NCBI GenBank assembly: GCA_030037185.1
Contig: JASHRR010001437.1
Span: forward strand, 1-5,816
Length of the DNA: 5,816 nt
Direction: 5' to 3'
Origin: Xanthobacteraceae bacterium
GTDB taxonomy: Bacteria; Pseudomonadota; Alphaproteobacteria; Rhizobiales; Xanthobacteraceae
A program made the translations under genes and the position numbers. This document shows positions 4,860 to 5,816 of the stretch, in pieces. The notes beneath the pieces were generated by a model that worked only from the letters and a program-made list of their open reading frames with translations, did no database searches and was not told where the DNA came from. Position 1 is the stretch's first letter; every line of letters begins with the position of its first letter.

Positions 4860-5816
4860 ATGCGCAACGGGAACGCCGACCAAGTCGCCAGGCTGATCGA
4901 GCCCGGCCGCGTTCATCGCGACGTCTATACCGATCCTGGCATCTTCGAGCTGGAGATGGAACGCATCTTCGGACGCGCTTGGCTGTTCGTCGGCCACGCA
5001 AGCCAAGTGCCGCAGCCCGGCGACTTCGTCACCACCGAGCTTGGGCTCCAGCCCGTGGTGTTGACGCGCCATCGCGACGGCCGCGTGCACGTGCTGCTCA
5101 ACCGCTGCACTCACCGCGGTGCCAAGGTGGTGAACGAGCGCAAGGGCAACGCGCCGCGGCTGACCTGCTGTTATCACGGCTGGAGCTTTGACACCGACGG
5201 CCGGCTCGCCGCGGTGCCGGTGCCGGAAGGCTGCGCTCCCGGTTTCGACAAGGAGCAGTTCGCGTTGGGGCACGCCCCGCGCGTCGGCGAATACCGCGGC
5301 TTCGTGTTCGCCAGCATGGCGGCGAAGGGGCCGAGCTTCGAAGACCACATCGGTCCGATGAAGGCCAACATCGACGATCTCGTCGACCGCGCCCCCGCCG
5401 GCGAACTTGCGCTCGATGCCGGCATGCACCGCTATGCGTATGCGGGCAACTGGAAGCTCCAGCTCGAAAATGTGCTTGATTCCTATCACGTGCCATTCGG
5501 CCATGCCTCGACCGTCAACAGGCAAGGTGTGCAGTTCGCACGTCGCGAAGGCGACCAGAAGGGCGCGACAGTGGTCGAGACCGACAACAAGCGGACCGCC
5601 GCCTCCTGGAAGGAGCGCAAGAGCTACGTCGTCGGCAACGGCCACGGCTGGACCTCAAACACCGCACTCGACGATGGCAAGCGCTCGAGCCCGGCATTCG
5701 ATGAGTACAAGCGGCTTCTGGCCGAGAAGGTCGGCGCCGAGCGCGCGAGAGATATCCTCACGCCGCGTCTGCACAACTCGCTGATCTATCCCAACATGTC
5801 GATCATGGGCCTCAAT
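4860..5816 (+). CDS. Rieske aromatic-ring-hydroxylating oxygenase, large (alpha) subunit, partial
   Basis: This is the N-terminal 319 residues of a Rieske non-haem iron oxygenase, open to the right edge; relatives have about 410-460 residues, so roughly 100-140 are missing. The N-terminal RVHRDVYTDPGIFELEMERIF leads into the Rieske domain, with the [2Fe-2S] motif C83-x-H85, 17 residues, C103-x2-H106. The catalytic domain shows N204 and D207-x2-H210-x4-H215 (in LENVLDSYHVPFGH), the start of the mononuclear iron site and the bridging Asp; the final Asp ligand lies beyond the window. It would hydroxylate an aromatic acid using electrons from a reductase not seen here. Two in-frame starts exist: 4860 (weak GAGAG four bases upstream) and 4806 (no Shine-Dalgarno, adds 18 residues). 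I prefer 4860 because the sequence preceding RVHR then has a usual length. Likely co-transcribed with the NMT1-like gene. Substrate unknown; the benzoate/phthalate-type class is a guess. Confidence 0.9.
   Translation, partial: MRNGNADQVARLIEPGRVHRDVYTDPGIFELEMERIFGRAWLFVGHASQVPQPGDFVTTELGLQPVVLTRHRDGRVHVLLNRCTHRGAKVVNERKGNAPRLTCCYHGWSFDTDGRLAAVPVPEGCAPGFDKEQFALGHAPRVGEYRGFVFASMAAKGPSFEDHIGPMKANIDDLVDRAPAGELALDAGMHRYAYAGNWKLQLENVLDSYHVPFGHASTVNRQGVQFARREGDQKGATVVETDNKRTAASWKERKSYVVGNGHGWTSNTALDDGKRSSPAFDEYKRLLAEKVGAERARDILTPRLHNSLIYPNMSIMGLN

Noticed and set aside
3782..4867. Long minus-strand open frame (361 codons) over the NMT1-like gene
   Set aside because: It is the antisense of a gene with a good Shine-Dalgarno and family motifs, and its translation has no coherent domain.
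4716..5645. Long minus-strand open frame (309 codons) over the Rieske gene
   Set aside because: It is the antisense of a gene with complete Rieske and iron-binding motifs. Long antisense frames are common in GC-rich coding DNA.
1..5816. CRISPR array, tRNA, rRNA, insertion sequence or phage genes
   Set aside because: No regularly spaced repeats, cloverleaf, rRNA segments, transposase motifs or terminal inverted repeats were seen on either strand.

Overview
The window is GC-rich, gene-dense bacterial DNA with strong G/C preference at third codon positions. A degenerate 'TAGCCCGGA...TCCGGGA' intergenic repeat and a catabolic gene set of this kind suggest an alphaproteobacterium of the Bradyrhizobium/Rhodopseudomonas type. 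That assignment is inference, because no rRNA or other phylogenetic marker is present.

Layout, left to right. Positions 1-409 hold at most the last codons of an upstream gene, then non-coding sequence. Positions 410-1402 (minus) encode a 330-aa protein of the 4,5-dihydroxyphthalate decarboxylase (Pht5-like) family, which has a periplasmic-binding-protein fold but no signal peptide. A 195-bp divergent control region separates it from 1598-2662 (plus), a 354-aa class III extradiol ring-cleavage dioxygenase with a LigB domain followed by a LigA-like domain in one chain. Positions 2663-2988 are intergenic and carry a REP-like element and a possible terminator. Positions 2989-3732 (minus) encode a FadR-type GntR regulator. 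It is divergent from 3827-4759 (plus), a 310-aa NMT1/THI5-like protein, also without a signal peptide. About 100 bp further on, 4860 to the right edge (plus) begins a Rieske-type ring-hydroxylating oxygenase large subunit, cut off by the window end.

Together these form part of a catabolic cluster for an aromatic acid. The Rieske oxygenase would dihydroxylate the ring, the Pht5-like protein could remove a carboxylate from a catecholic intermediate, and the LigB-LigA fusion would open the ring. The logic matches the known phthalate to 4,5-dihydroxyphthalate to protocatechuate to meta-cleavage route, but the actual substrate cannot be read from this sequence. Oxygenase reductase and small subunit, diol dehydrogenase and lower-pathway genes would have to lie outside the window.

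The regulator probably controls itself and the NMT1-like/Rieske operon through a perfect 13-bp palindrome (3731-3743) that overlaps its own start codon and fits the FadR-subfamily operator pattern. A weaker match in the other divergent region (1424-1434) raises the possibility that the same regulator controls all transcription units. The least explained features are the two unrelated binding-protein-fold proteins without signal peptides or transporter genes, and a tandem 10-bp dyad repeat just ahead of the Rieske gene.
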